Shown here piece by piece: positions 16,107-24,682 of a DNA stretch of 36,225 bases. Every line of letters starts with the position of its first letter. Positions within the stretch are counted from its first letter, which is position 1. Made by a program: the position numbers and the translations under genes. The notes below the pieces were generated by a model. The model saw nothing but the letters and a program-made list of their open reading frames with translations, had not been told where the DNA came from and did not search any database. Origin of the DNA: an uncultured bacterium (GTDB lineage: Bacteria; Verrucomicrobiota; Kiritimatiellia; RFP12; UBA1067); the NCBI GenBank assembly GCA_902799955.1, contig CADCCQ010000020.1:1-36225 (forward strand). The letters run 5' to 3'.

Positions 16107-17896
16107 TGGACGGCCTCCTCTCTCCTGTTGTAGAAGGACCTGAGCACGGAGGCGACGATCGGCGCGGCCGTCCCGCCGCCCGACTCGCCGTCCTCCACCA
16201 CGACCGCCATCGCGAGCGGCTCCTGGACCCGCGACCTGGCGACGGGAGTCGCGTAGGCGATGAACCAGGTGTTCTTCCTGATGCGCCCGCGCGGCCCGAC
16301 CTGCGCGGTACCCGTCTTGCCGATCACGTAGGCGTCGACCCCCTCGCCGGCCCTGCGGCCGGTGCCGCCGTCAACGACCATGCGCATCCCGCGCCGCACG
16401 ACCTCGAGGCACCACGACTTCACGTCAACGGGCACGCACTCGGGGGGGAGCGCGGCGTTGAGGCGCGGCAGCGACAGCATGCCGGTGCCGAGCGCCGCCG
16501 CGACGCGCGCCATCTGGAGCGGCGTCACGAGGAGCTGGCCCTGCCCGATAGACATCTGCGCGAGGTCGCCCGTCCGCCACCGTACGTCGTCGCCGATGGC
16601 GTGCGCGGCCTTCCACTCCGGCGTGGGCACCACGCCCGCCGCGTCCGTCGGGAAGTCTATCCCCGTCCTCGCGCCAAGCCCGAAGGCGCGCGCGACGTGC
16701 ACGAGGGCGTTCGTGCCGGCGGCGACGCCTAGTCCGCAGAAGTACGGGTTGCAGCTCTCGCGCAGGGCGTGCGTGAGGTCTAGCGGGCCGTGCCCCCACG
16801 TCCTGGAGCAGCGTATCTTCATCCCGCCGAGGTCGTACGCCCCGGTGCATTCGCGGATCTCGTCCGCGCCGTGCCCGGTGCGCAGCCCGGCAAGCGCCGT
16901 GAGCGGCTTGAACGTCGAGCCGGGGGCGTAGGTCCCGGCCGTCGCCCTGTTGAGCAGCGGGCGGTCCGGGTCGTCGCGGTGGCGGGCGTACACCTCCTGC
17001 GTGAGGATCGGGACGAACTCGTTGGGGTCGAACGACGGCGCGCTCGCGAGGACCCTCACCGCGCCGTCGCGCGGGTCGAGCGCGACGAGCGCGCCGCGGC
17101 GCCCCTCGAGCTCCGCCTCGGCCGCCTTCTGGAGGTCGATGTCGATCGTAAGCTTGAGATCCGGCCCGTCGTGCGGCGCGACGAGCGTCTCGTGCGCCAC
17201 CGCGAAACCGCGCGCGTCCACCAGGATCCGCTCCTCGCCCGGCATTCCGCGCAGATAGCCGTCGTACTGGAGCTCCAGCCCCTCGCGGCCGCACATGTCG
17301 CGGTCCACGAAGTTGGGCGCCGCGCCGCCCGACGCGGGAAGGCGGTCGCGGCCGACGCGGCCGACCAGGTGCGCCGCGTGGCGCCCCTGCGGGTAGACGC
17401 GCTCGCACGACGCCGTGCACTCGAACCCGGGGAACTCGTCCGCACACTCCTCGAACCGCGCCAGCTCGGCGTCCGTCACGTCGCGCCACACGACAAGCGG
17501 ACGCGCCAGCTCCTGCCTGAGGTGGCGGCGCAGCGTCGCCTCGCCGACGGTGGCCTTGCGGCCTATTATCGCGGAAAGCGCCTTTATCGCGCCCGAGAGC
17601 CGGGCCTCCGTCGTCTCGCCCCTCGCGTGGGAGCGGTACGCGACCGGGTTCACGGATATGTCCAGTGAGAGCCTGTTGTCCGCCAGCAGCGTGCCGTGCC
17701 TGTCGAATATGCGGCCGCGCAGGCCCGACGTCTGCACGCGGCGGAACGACTGCGACTGCATGTCGCGGCGGTGCTCCGCCGCGTTGTCGACCTGCTCCTC
17801 CTTGAGCCTGACGGCGAGGACCGTGAAGCCCACGGCGAAGACGGCCGTGAGCGCTCCGAACGCGGCGATGCCGGACATCGACGAAGGGCTACTCAT
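16103..17896 (-). CDS. mrdA: Penicillin-binding protein 2, elongasome transpeptidase
   Basis: A 597-aa class B PBP that crosslinks peptidoglycan along the cell side wall. It has one N-terminal membrane anchor (about 8-25), the dimerisation/pedestal domain beginning LRGRIFDRHGTLLADN, and a transpeptidase domain with active Ser in PGSTFKPL near residue 326, SCN near 380 and KTGTAQV near 527. Start at 17896 overlaps the last eight bases of mreD and gives MSSPSSMSG; an ATG 18 bases further in is possible. The class and its partner RodA identify it as PBP2 rather than FtsI. Confidence 0.94.
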   Translation of the reverse strand: MSSPSSMSGIAAFGALTAVFAVGFTVLAVRLKEEQVDNAAEHRRDMQSQSFRRVQTSGLRGRIFDRHGTLLADNRLSLDISVNPVAYRSHARGETTEARLSGAIKALSAIIGRKATVGEATLRRHLRQELARPLVVWRDVTDAELARFEECADEFPGFECTASCERVYPQGRHAAHLVGRVGRDRLPASGGAAPNFVDRDMCGREGLELQYDGYLRGMPGEERILVDARGFAVAHETLVAPHDGPDLKLTIDIDLQKAAEAELEGRRGALVALDPRDGAVRVLASAPSFDPNEFVPILTQEVYARHRDDPDRPLLNRATAGTYAPGSTFKPLTALAGLRTGHGADEIRECTGAYDLGGMKIRCSRTWGHGPLDLTHALRESCNPYFCGLGVAAGTNALVHVARAFGLGARTGIDFPTDAAGVVPTPEWKAAHAIGDDVRWRTGDLAQMSIGQGQLLVTPLQMARVAAALGTGMLSLPRLNAALPPECVPVDVKSWCLEVVRRGMRMVVDGGTGRRAGEGVDAYVIGKTGTAQVGPRGRIRKNTWFIAYATPVARSRVQEPLAMAVVVEDGESGGGTAAPIVASVLRSFYNRREEAVQ

Positions 17897-18344
17897 CCAC
17901 CGCCGCCTTTCTATCCAGCCACGCCAGGAACACATGCGCCGCGAAGAGCGTCAGCGCCCCTATCGGAAGCGCGACGAGCGTCCTGGAGAACACATTGCCC
18001 CTCAGCCGCGCGCCGAACCACATCCAGAGCCATATCTGGAAGGCGCAGTACACCGGCACGGCGAAGGCCAGGGGGAGCTTCCGCCACCTGAAGAACGCCG
18101 CGGCCAGCGTGAAGAAGAGCGCGCATGAGGCGAACGGCATCGACGAGAGCGAATCCTCCGCGAACCCCGCCGCAAGCGCGAACAGCGCGCCCTCAAGCGG
18201 CGGACGCCGCAGCGCGAACACGATCGCGAAGGAAAGCAGCGCGGGGACGCCTATCCCGGCGGCCTTCGGCACGGCCTCCTCGACCGCGCACGCGACGACA
18301 AGCACGAAAAGCGCAAGCGCCAGTCTGGTAGCATCGCCCCTCAT
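17889..18344 (-). CDS. mreD: Rod shape-determining protein MreD
   Basis: A 151-aa membrane protein with about five hydrophobic segments, short and poorly conserved, as MreD always is. A recognisable stretch is GFAEDSLSSMPF, matching the usual G-x-x-x-D-x-x-S loop between membrane helices. It links MreC with the RodA/PBP2 synthase. Its ATG overlaps the mreC stop and its end overlaps PBP2, so position in the mreBCD-PBP2-rodA order supports the call more than sequence does. Confidence 0.85.
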   Translation of the reverse strand: MRGDATRLALALFVLVVACAVEEAVPKAAGIGVPALLSFAIVFALRRPPLEGALFALAAGFAEDSLSSMPFASCALFFTLAAAFFRWRKLPLAFAVPVYCAFQIWLWMWFGARLRGNVFSRTLVALPIGALTLFAAHVFLAWLDRKAAVDE

Positions 18345-19144
18345 CGCCGTATGAACACGTCCTCAAGCGCCTCGAAGTCCACCGACGGGCGAACCTCCCC
18401 CTCAGACTCAAGCCCCGCCGCGCCGTTCCCCTCCGGCGAGTCGCCGCGGCGCCGGACGGACATGAACGTCCCAACCTCTATCCCTCCCGGGAACACTCCG
18501 CCCAGGCCGGAGGTGTAGACCTTCGCGCCCGGCGAGACGCCTGCCGCCGAGCGTAGGTGGCGGATCGTTAGCGAGTCCGGCCCGCCGCCCGACAGTATCC
18601 CGTGCGTCTGCTGCTGGCCGGCTATGAAGCACGACACCCTCAGGGCAGGGTCCGTCACCAGCAGGACCTCGCTCGTGTGAAGCGAGACTGACGCCACCCT
18701 GCCGACGAGCCCGGCCGGAGTCTCCACGACCGCGCCCTCGCGCACGCCCGCGAGCGACCCCTTGGACACCCTGATGACGTCCATGACGCCCGCCGCACCC
18801 CCGCCATGGGAGAGGACCTCCGCCGCGACCCAGCGCCCGGGGTGCGCCTCCGCAAAGTCAAGAGCCTTCCTCAGCCGGTCGTTCTCGGCAAGCACCCTGG
18901 CGTATTCCGCGCGGTCCATCGCGAGCGCGTCGATCTCGCGGCGGAGGCTCCTGTTCTCCGCCATCGCCGCCGACCCGCGCCAAAGCCCGGAGATCCGCGC
19001 GGCGACGCGCCGCGTGAAGAACAGCTTCACTCGCTGGAAGGGGTACGACAGTTCGGCGGGGGCGGACCTGGACACGGCGAAAAAAAGCACGCCGACCGCC
19101 GCAATTGCGATGGCCGTGAACGTGCTTTTTCTGTTCGCCTTCAT
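18341..19144 (-). CDS. mreC: Rod shape-determining protein MreC
   Basis: A 267-aa bitopic protein with a short cytoplasmic start, a membrane helix (about 9-28), a coiled coil rich in Arg/Glu/Leu (about 60-100) and a periplasmic double beta-barrel. GLVGRVASVSLHTSEVLLVTDPALRVSCFI is the usual MreC signature region; SGLGGVFPGGIEVGTF is the second conserved block. It scaffolds the elongasome by binding PBP2. AAGGA precedes the start. The 49-bp spacer after mreB contains a fragment resembling the palindromic element at 41-104. Confidence 0.93.
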   Translation of the reverse strand: MKANRKSTFTAIAIAAVGVLFFAVSRSAPAELSYPFQRVKLFFTRRVAARISGLWRGSAAMAENRSLRREIDALAMDRAEYARVLAENDRLRKALDFAEAHPGRWVAAEVLSHGGGAAGVMDVIRVSKGSLAGVREGAVVETPAGLVGRVASVSLHTSEVLLVTDPALRVSCFIAGQQQTHGILSGGGPDSLTIRHLRSAAGVSPGAKVYTSGLGGVFPGGIEVGTFMSVRRRGDSPEGNGAAGLESEGEVRPSVDFEALEDVFIRR

Positions 19145-19193
19145 TGCCGGCTGTCCTTCCCTCTATGCAAGAAGGGGACCGCCGAAGACCGCC

Positions 19194-20237
19194 CTACGCT
19201 TCGCGCTTGTTCCTAGCCAGCAGGTCGAGTTCGTTCATGACGGCGCCTGTGCCCTCCGCGACTGCGGAGAGCGGATCGTCCGCGAGCGTGACGGGAAGCC
19301 CCGTCTGCTCCGACAAAAGCTTGTCCAGGCCGCGCAGCTGGGCGCTGCCTCCGGAAAGCACCAGGCCCCTGTCGACCAGGTCCGCGGCCAGCTCCGGCTC
19401 GCACTTGTCCAGCGTCGAGCGCACTGCGTCCACGATCTGCGTGACGGGGTCCTTCAAGGCGTCGCGTATTTCCTCCGAACTTATCGTCAAGGTCTTCGGC
19501 AATCCCGCTACTATGTCTCTGCCTTTGATTTCAAGTTTCTTCTCCTCGCCCATCGGATATGCGCTACCGATTTCCATCTTGATCCACTCCGCCATGCGCT
19601 CGCCTATGAGGAGATTGTAGACGCGCTGTACGTACTTCATGATGCACTCGTCCATGGCGTCGCCGCCGGCGGCCCTGGCCGAGTAGCTGTGGACTATTCC
19701 CGCGAGCGAGATGATCGCCACCTCGCAAGTTCCTCCGCCGATGTCGACGATCATCGAGCCCGCCGGCTCGGAGACCGGCAGCCCGACGCCGATCGCGGCG
19801 GCCATGGGCTCCTCGATGAGGAACACCTTGCCGGCGCCCGCCTGCTGGGCGGCGTCCTCCACCGCGCGCTTCTCGACCTCGGTGATCCCGCTGGGCACGG
19901 CGATGACCATGCGCGGACGGGCCCACTTCATGTTCGAGTAGAATCGCTTCGGGCACACCTTGCGAATGAAATACGCAATCATCGCCTCGGTTATGTCGAA
20001 GTCGGCTATCACGCCAGACTTCATCGGGCGTATCGCGACTATGTTGGCAGGGGCGACGCCAATCATGCGCTTGGCCTCCTCGCCCACCGCCAGCACGTGC
20101 TTCGAGCCCGCCTGGATGGCGACCACCGACGGCTCGCGCAGCACGATCCCCCTGTCCTTTACGTAGACAAGCGAGTTCGCGGTACCGAGGTCGATGCCGA
20201 TGTCTGTTGAGAAAAGTGACTTTAGTTTGCCGAACAT
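19194..20237 (-). CDS. mreB: Actin-like rod shape-determining protein MreB
   Basis: A 347-aa bacterial actin that forms membrane-bound filaments directing side-wall synthesis. Phosphate 1 is GIDLGTANSLVYV, phosphate 2 VDIGGGTCEVAII, and the adenosine motif LVLSGGSAQLRGLDKLL. PSGITEVEKRAVEDAA and FLIEEPMAAAIG are family hallmarks. The amphipathic N-terminus MFGKLKSLF would bind the membrane. Length is standard. It is the first gene of the shape operon, with a good promoter and a leader of about 38 nt. Confidence 0.98.
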   Translation of the reverse strand: MFGKLKSLFSTDIGIDLGTANSLVYVKDRGIVLREPSVVAIQAGSKHVLAVGEEAKRMIGVAPANIVAIRPMKSGVIADFDITEAMIAYFIRKVCPKRFYSNMKWARPRMVIAVPSGITEVEKRAVEDAAQQAGAGKVFLIEEPMAAAIGVGLPVSEPAGSMIVDIGGGTCEVAIISLAGIVHSYSARAAGGDAMDECIMKYVQRVYNLLIGERMAEWIKMEIGSAYPMGEEKKLEIKGRDIVAGLPKTLTISSEEIRDALKDPVTQIVDAVRSTLDKCEPELAADLVDRGLVLSGGSAQLRGLDKLLSEQTGLPVTLADDPLSAVAEGTGAVMNELDLLARNKREA

Positions 20238-20281
20238 TATCGCTCTCTTTGCCTTATTTGTCCAATCTACAGTTTTGTAAT

Positions 20282-20310
20282 ATTTTACCGAAAATTTCGC
20301 CTTTAGTCAA
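20282..20310 (-). promoter_or_regulatory. Promoter of the mreB operon
   Basis: On the minus strand, TTGACT (20310-20305), an exact 17-bp spacer and TAAAAT (20287-20282) lie 44 bp before the mreB ATG in an AT-rich patch. It is the only strong promoter seen upstream of the shape genes. Confidence 0.7.
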
Positions 20311-20324
20311 TACCCACGGGAAAA

Positions 20325-22832
20325 TTATTTCCGCGCCGGGGGCGTAAGAAGGCCTACGCGAACCTTGGCGAGCGTGGGGCTACGGGCGGCTTCGCGGCCG
20401 TCTACCGTCACGGTCAGACCGCGCCCGCGATGCCAGCGGATCGAGACGTCATGGCCGCGGTAGCGCAGGTTGTCGAGGATGCAGTAGTCCCATGTCGCAG
20501 GGAAGAGCGGATCGACCGCGAAACCGTCCGCGCCTTGTGGCTCGAAGCCGACCAGGCCGGAAATCACCAGGTCGCAGAACGTCGAGTGGTTGTAGTCCTT
20601 GCCGCGCTCGCGGGGCTTCTGCTTGCGCTGGATGAGGAGCGTGCGCGCAATCCAGTCCGCCGTGTCGGGGTTCATGTTCTCGTCGATCCACGGCACGGTG
20701 GGGTCGAACCTGCGTCCCACGGGATTGGTTGGCGTGCGGTGCAGCTTGTGCGCGAAGGCGTACTGCCACATGAGGAACGTGAAGCGCTCGCTCTCGCCGG
20801 GCTTCCGTGCGCGGGCGTGGAGGCCGTTCGCGTACGCAGTGAGCGCAACCGATGTCGCAAACGGCCAGCTCGGCCCGTTCCACTGGCATTCGTGTCCCTT
20901 GTAGGCGATTTTGAATCCTTTCGCGCGGCGCTCGGGGAATGTGAGGCCGTAGAGGGCGGCAAAGCCCTTCTCGTCGAACAGCTGCTCCCAGTCGGGCGCG
21001 ACGTCAAGCGGCATGCCGAAGTACCACGGCGCGTAGCCGTGGAGTTCGCGTACCGCCGTCAGGACCCCGTCCCGATGCCGCGTGGTGAAGAACTTGAGGT
21101 CGCCGTTCCAGCACTTCGCCATCAGCGCCTTTCGGACGCCCTCGGCCTTCGCCTCGAACTTCTCCGCGAGGTCGTTTCGTCCGACCTTGCGCGCGACGGC
21201 GGCAATGCTCTTCGCCTCGCTCCACATCGCCGAGTTGAAGAGCGGCTTCCATCCGCTTCCGCCGAGCGAAATCTCCGTGCCTTCATGTCCGTCGAGGGAC
21301 ATAAACCCGCCCTTGCCGTCGCCTCCCATAATGAACTTGCCGCCATTCTTCGGTACGCCCTTCTCCCAGCGCTCGTAGTAGTTAACGGCATCGTCGAGCA
21401 GCGCGGCGGGCAGGTCGTCCAGCCCCGCGACTTCGGCGAGCTGGCACGTCCCCGTGAAGAGCCAGCTTGAATAGCCCCACCTGTGCGACGCGTCCTTGTC
21501 CGCCAGCCAGAAGCGGGCGTTGTCCGCAAGGTACTGCGGATCGCGCAGCCAGCGTCCTTCGCGGAAGTGGTGTCCCGCCGGACACACAATCGTGTTGTCG
21601 GTGCCGCTCCAGCCGACCTTCGGCAGGAACTCCGTCACGCGCCAGCCGCCCTTCTTGCCCTTGCGCAGGTGCTTGCGGTAGGTCCACCAGCGGAAGTAGT
21701 ACGTCCGCTCGATCTCGCGGTCGGGACACGCGAAGAGCGGCACGTTGTCCGCAAGGAACTTTTCCGACACCGCGTTGGGAAAGGCGTTCGTCACGGTCTC
21801 CTCGTCGCAGGCGTTGAAGCGGCGCACATACGTGGAGAGGAGTGCCTTCGGGTCGGGCAGCTTCTCCGGCGGCGCCTCGAGGTCGAGGCCTTCGTGGACC
21901 GCGCAGCCCACGTACTCCGGAGCGCCGCTGCGTCCGTTGTACCAGAGGAGCCAGCGGTTGTTCTTCTCGTCGCGGAAGACGGACGGCTTGTAGCACGCAC
22001 TGGAATCCCACGTGCCGGGATCGGGGATGACGAGCGGAGACTGGTCGATCACCTTCCAGTCGTGGATGCCGTCCGACGAGATCGCACAGCCGATGTGGGC
22101 GGTGTCCACGTCGGGATAGCCGATGAAGAACATCGCGAAGCGTCCATCGGGGAGAGGGTGCACCTCGCAGCCGGCCACGCGGTCGCGGTACCACGATTCA
22201 CGCGGACCGCGCGTGAGTACCACGCCCTTCTTTTCCCAGTGGATGCCGTCCTTCGACTCGGCGTAGCAGTTGCGGTCTGGCTCGTACGTGCCGCCTGCCG
22301 AGTACCACATCCGCCACAGTTGGCGTTTCTCGTCCCAGAGAACGCTCGGACACATCACCGTGGGCTGTTCGTAGTCCTCGGTAGCCACGAGGACGGGGTC
22401 TTTCTGCACGCGCTCGAAGTGGACGCCGTCCGTCGAGCGGGCGTAGCCGATGCGGCCCTTGTGATGCTCCTTCGCGCACTGACCCGTATACCACATGTGC
22501 CACACGCCGTCCTTCTTGACGGTGCTGGAGCGGTTGACGAGGTCCTCCCAGCCGCTTGCGGGGTTCTCGTGGAGGCATATCTCCGGCTGCTGGGTCCACG
22601 TGAGCGCATCGTCGCTCCGTACGAGCGCGATGGATTTCTTCGGCCGCCACGAGAAATACATCGTGTACGGCGCTGGGCCGTTCGTGACCACGTTGATGTC
22701 GAAACACGTGCCGAGCCGTTTGTTGCCCAGTACCGGCTTGTCGCCGCACTTCACCCACGGCCCGGCGGACGCCGCGCCCGCCGCAACCACCACGGCGACA
22801 ACGGCGGAAATGACCTTCACTGTAGATTTCAT
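20325..22832 (-). CDS. Secreted two-module glycoside hydrolase-like protein
   Basis: An 835-aa exported protein; the signal peptide ends near GAASAG. Residues 30 to about 330 form a beta-propeller of the GH43/GH32/GH130 kind, with repeated SxDGxHxEK, WRMWYSAGG, WLLWYNGRSG and HIGCAISSDG blades. Residues about 380-835 read as an (alpha/alpha)6 barrel of the GH63/trehalase kind: YSSWLFTGTCQL, HGYAPWYFGMPLD and CQWNGPSWPFATSVAL near 647, then KDYNHSTFCDLV. The pairing suggests one enzyme with two activities, or a catalytic barrel plus a propeller that binds sugar; catalytic residues were not fixed. AGGAGA lies six bases before the chosen ATG. A TATAAT box is at 22875-22870. Confidence 0.82.
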   Translation of the reverse strand: MKSTVKVISAVVAVVVAAGAASAGPWVKCGDKPVLGNKRLGTCFDINVVTNGPAPYTMYFSWRPKKSIALVRSDDALTWTQQPEICLHENPASGWEDLVNRSSTVKKDGVWHMWYTGQCAKEHHKGRIGYARSTDGVHFERVQKDPVLVATEDYEQPTVMCPSVLWDEKRQLWRMWYSAGGTYEPDRNCYAESKDGIHWEKKGVVLTRGPRESWYRDRVAGCEVHPLPDGRFAMFFIGYPDVDTAHIGCAISSDGIHDWKVIDQSPLVIPDPGTWDSSACYKPSVFRDEKNNRWLLWYNGRSGAPEYVGCAVHEGLDLEAPPEKLPDPKALLSTYVRRFNACDEETVTNAFPNAVSEKFLADNVPLFACPDREIERTYYFRWWTYRKHLRKGKKGGWRVTEFLPKVGWSGTDNTIVCPAGHHFREGRWLRDPQYLADNARFWLADKDASHRWGYSSWLFTGTCQLAEVAGLDDLPAALLDDAVNYYERWEKGVPKNGGKFIMGGDGKGGFMSLDGHEGTEISLGGSGWKPLFNSAMWSEAKSIAAVARKVGRNDLAEKFEAKAEGVRKALMAKCWNGDLKFFTTRHRDGVLTAVRELHGYAPWYFGMPLDVAPDWEQLFDEKGFAALYGLTFPERRAKGFKIAYKGHECQWNGPSWPFATSVALTAYANGLHARARKPGESERFTFLMWQYAFAHKLHRTPTNPVGRRFDPTVPWIDENMNPDTADWIARTLLIQRKQKPRERGKDYNHSTFCDLVISGLVGFEPQGADGFAVDPLFPATWDYCILDNLRYRGHDVSIRWHRGRGLTVTVDGREAARSPTLAKVRVGLLTPPARK

Positions 22833-22869
22833 GTTCTTTCTCCTATTGCTTATTCGTTCTCTGTGCACC

Positions 22870-22900
22870 ATTATACCACAAACAAGCGAAGTAGAAACAA
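22870..22900 (-). promoter_or_regulatory. Probable promoter of the two-module glycosidase
   Basis: A perfect TATAAT on the minus strand (22875-22870) lies in an AT-rich gap, with a weak TTGTTT (22900-22895) 19 bp further up. The predicted start leaves a leader of about 30 nt with AGGAGA. Confidence 0.45.
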
Positions 22901-23041
22901 ACTTCCTGATTTCCTGATTTTTACGAACCGCAATTTGTTATAATGCAGGATACCATAGCGAAAACTCGCAATCGGGTTCTCGATTACCGCATTCGTCAAA
23001 TGCCAAGACACCGTGAATTATTGTTCGGCCAGTTCAGCCAA

Positions 23042-23701
23042 CTACGCCCTCACGAGCGCGTAGCGGCGGGTGCCGTCGGGGGCGATGAATATGGCGGCGG
23101 AGTCGAGGTACTGAATCCACGTCGGCACCGTCCAGCCACTGTAGATTCGCCGACTCGTGAGAAATGCGGCTATGAAGAGATCGTGCGTCGTGAAGACGCC
23201 GAGCTGCGCGGTGAAGCGCGACATTACCAGGTCCTCGACCATGTCCGTCGCCTCGTCTATTGGCCGGAACCCCCTCTGCCGCCCAGTCTCGCAGTACTCG
23301 AACATCAGCCGGTAGAACTCCCCGCCGCGGAATATCTCCCATGCCTCATGGGGGTCGGAGTAGTAAGGGCTGGAATTGCCGATGAGGACGTCGGTCGGAA
23401 TAGTGTCGATGTTCCACTTCTCCGCAAGGCCCATGCCATCGGCGATCGCGGCGGCGGTCATGCGCGTGCGGCGCAGGGGGCTGGCCAGGAACTGCACGGT
23501 CGCCATGTCGGCGGCGGGGCGGAGACGTTCGCCCACCCCTCGCGCCATGGCGACCCCGCCGTCGGTTATGGGGAGGCTCTCCCCGAATGTCGGGTCCTCC
23601 GGGTCGATGTGCGGACGCTCCGCGTGACGCGTCATCATCAGCACCCTCTCGCCGGCCTTCAGCGCGGCGACCACATCCTCTATCCGGCATTGAGCTTTCA
23701 T
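23042..23701 (-). CDS. Histidine phosphatase superfamily protein
   Basis: A 219-aa cytoplasmic phosphatase of the phosphoglycerate-mutase-like fold. The phosphorylated His is in MMTRHAERP (RHAE instead of the common RHGE), the phosphate-binding Arg is in LASPLRRTRMTA, and the second catalytic His in GVFTTHDLFIAAF. The substrate is unknown; the family includes phosphoglycerate mutases, SixA-like protein phosphatases and sugar phosphatases. It stands alone: 170 bp of AT-rich spacer precede it and 209 bp follow. AAGGAA lies immediately before the ATG. A possible promoter, TTGAGA-17-GATAGT, lies about 45 bp upstream but is weak. Confidence 0.88.
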   Translation of the reverse strand: MKAQCRIEDVVAALKAGERVLMMTRHAERPHIDPEDPTFGESLPITDGGVAMARGVGERLRPAADMATVQFLASPLRRTRMTAAAIADGMGLAEKWNIDTIPTDVLIGNSSPYYSDPHEAWEIFRGGEFYRLMFEYCETGRQRGFRPIDEATDMVEDLVMSRFTAQLGVFTTHDLFIAAFLTSRRIYSGWTVPTWIQYLDSAAIFIAPDGTRRYALVRA

Positions 23702-23872
23702 TTCCTTGGTTCTTCTCTCTGTTACTCTTCGCTATTGCCCACTATCTTCGTATTGTTCATAAATCTCAATTGTTCACAATTGCCACCAATGCAAATTGGC
23801 ATCCCTGCCACTATGCAATGAATAATTCCGCTATTCCATAATTCCACAATTCCATAATTTACCCGTCCTCAT
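23702..23872. other. AT-rich intergenic island with short repeats
   Basis: This 171-bp gap in an otherwise GC-rich region holds a palindrome CCAAT-GCAA-ATTGG (23786-23799), two copies of CAATTG nearby, and a run of near repeats based on ATTCCATAATT around 23840-23860. I see no open reading frame or RNA gene in it. Confidence 0.5.
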
Positions 23873-24655
23873 TTACTCTTCGGTGCGCAACGCGGCGGCA
23901 GGCCTGCCTCCCATCACCCCAAGGCCAAAAAGCGCGAAATCGCCGCGGCAAGGGTCGCCCGGGAACGCCTCCGCAAGCGCGGCGGTAAGCCGGCGCGCGG
24001 ACGCCATCGAGGCGGTAGCTGACTTCAGGAGCCCGAGACGACGCGCTTCCTGTACGACGTGAGTGTCCATCGGCACGACAAGCGTCCGGCGGTCTATCGC
24101 ATCCGCCCACAGGCCAATGTCCACGGGGGAGCCCGTCCTCACCATCCAACGCAGGAACATGCAGACGCGCTTGCACGCGGAATGCGCGTCCTTCGGCACT
24201 ACGCCCTCGTCGCCACGTTCGCGGAACGCCTTGCATATCGCGGCGACGGCCTGCACGGCGTCGCCATGCGCCTGCGCCGCAACAAAAGCGCCAAGCGTCC
24301 CGAAATCCTCCATCAGCCGCCGATAGGCGCGGAAGAAGGAGTTCATTGTCGCGTACGTGAAGAAACGGTAGAACGGGCGCGCGGCGTCCGGCGGCACGTC
24401 GCGCTCGAAACGCCCCGCCCTGATCCAACCGTCAACGTCGCCTCCGGCGCGGTCTATTATCCACTGGACCCTGGGGAGGAACTGGCTCCTCGCGCCGAAG
24501 CTGAGCGAGGCGGCCACGAACGCGGTCGCCTCGCGGTTGGCGTCGCCGGAGACCCTGTGCATGAAACAAGACGGGTCGCCCTCAAGGAACGACTCCGTCT
24601 CGTATCTGTCGGCAAAGGCGGCCAAGAGCCGCCTGGCCTTCGCGTCCAGCGTCAT
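23873..24655 (-). CDS. DUF2400 (TIGR02757) family protein
   Basis: A 260-aa soluble protein of the TIGR02757/DUF2400 family, widespread in Bacteroidetes and PVC bacteria and lacking a settled function. Matching blocks are the N-terminal YETESFLEGDPSCFMHR, AAFVAASLSFGARSQFL, the middle FFTYATMNSFFRAYRRL, and the C-terminal SPVDIGLWADAI, VPMDTHVVQEARRLGLL and GDFALFGLGVMG. The LDTHV-like and helical C-terminus recalls HhH-GPD DNA glycosylase relatives, which is only a fold-level suggestion. AGAGG precedes the ATG by seven bases. It follows the second secreted paralogue by 27 bp and is likely the last gene of the rpmI unit. Confidence 0.85.
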   Translation of the reverse strand: MTLDAKARRLLAAFADRYETESFLEGDPSCFMHRVSGDANREATAFVAASLSFGARSQFLPRVQWIIDRAGGDVDGWIRAGRFERDVPPDAARPFYRFFTYATMNSFFRAYRRLMEDFGTLGAFVAAQAHGDAVQAVAAICKAFRERGDEGVVPKDAHSACKRVCMFLRWMVRTGSPVDIGLWADAIDRRTLVVPMDTHVVQEARRLGLLKSATASMASARRLTAALAEAFPGDPCRGDFALFGLGVMGGRPAAALRTEE

Positions 24656-24682
24656 CCGAACGCCTCTCGTCCGTCGAACGCC

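Noticed and set aside
8846..22943. Other long plus-strand frames (8846-10252, 11081-12532, 18762-20210, 21483-22943)
   Set aside because: All are antisense to clear genes and show the same low-complexity composition, with no motifs or ribosome sites.
22939..22944. Perfect TATAAT on the plus strand
   Set aside because: No -35 box fits and no plus-strand gene or RNA follows; the next genes on both sides are on the minus strand.
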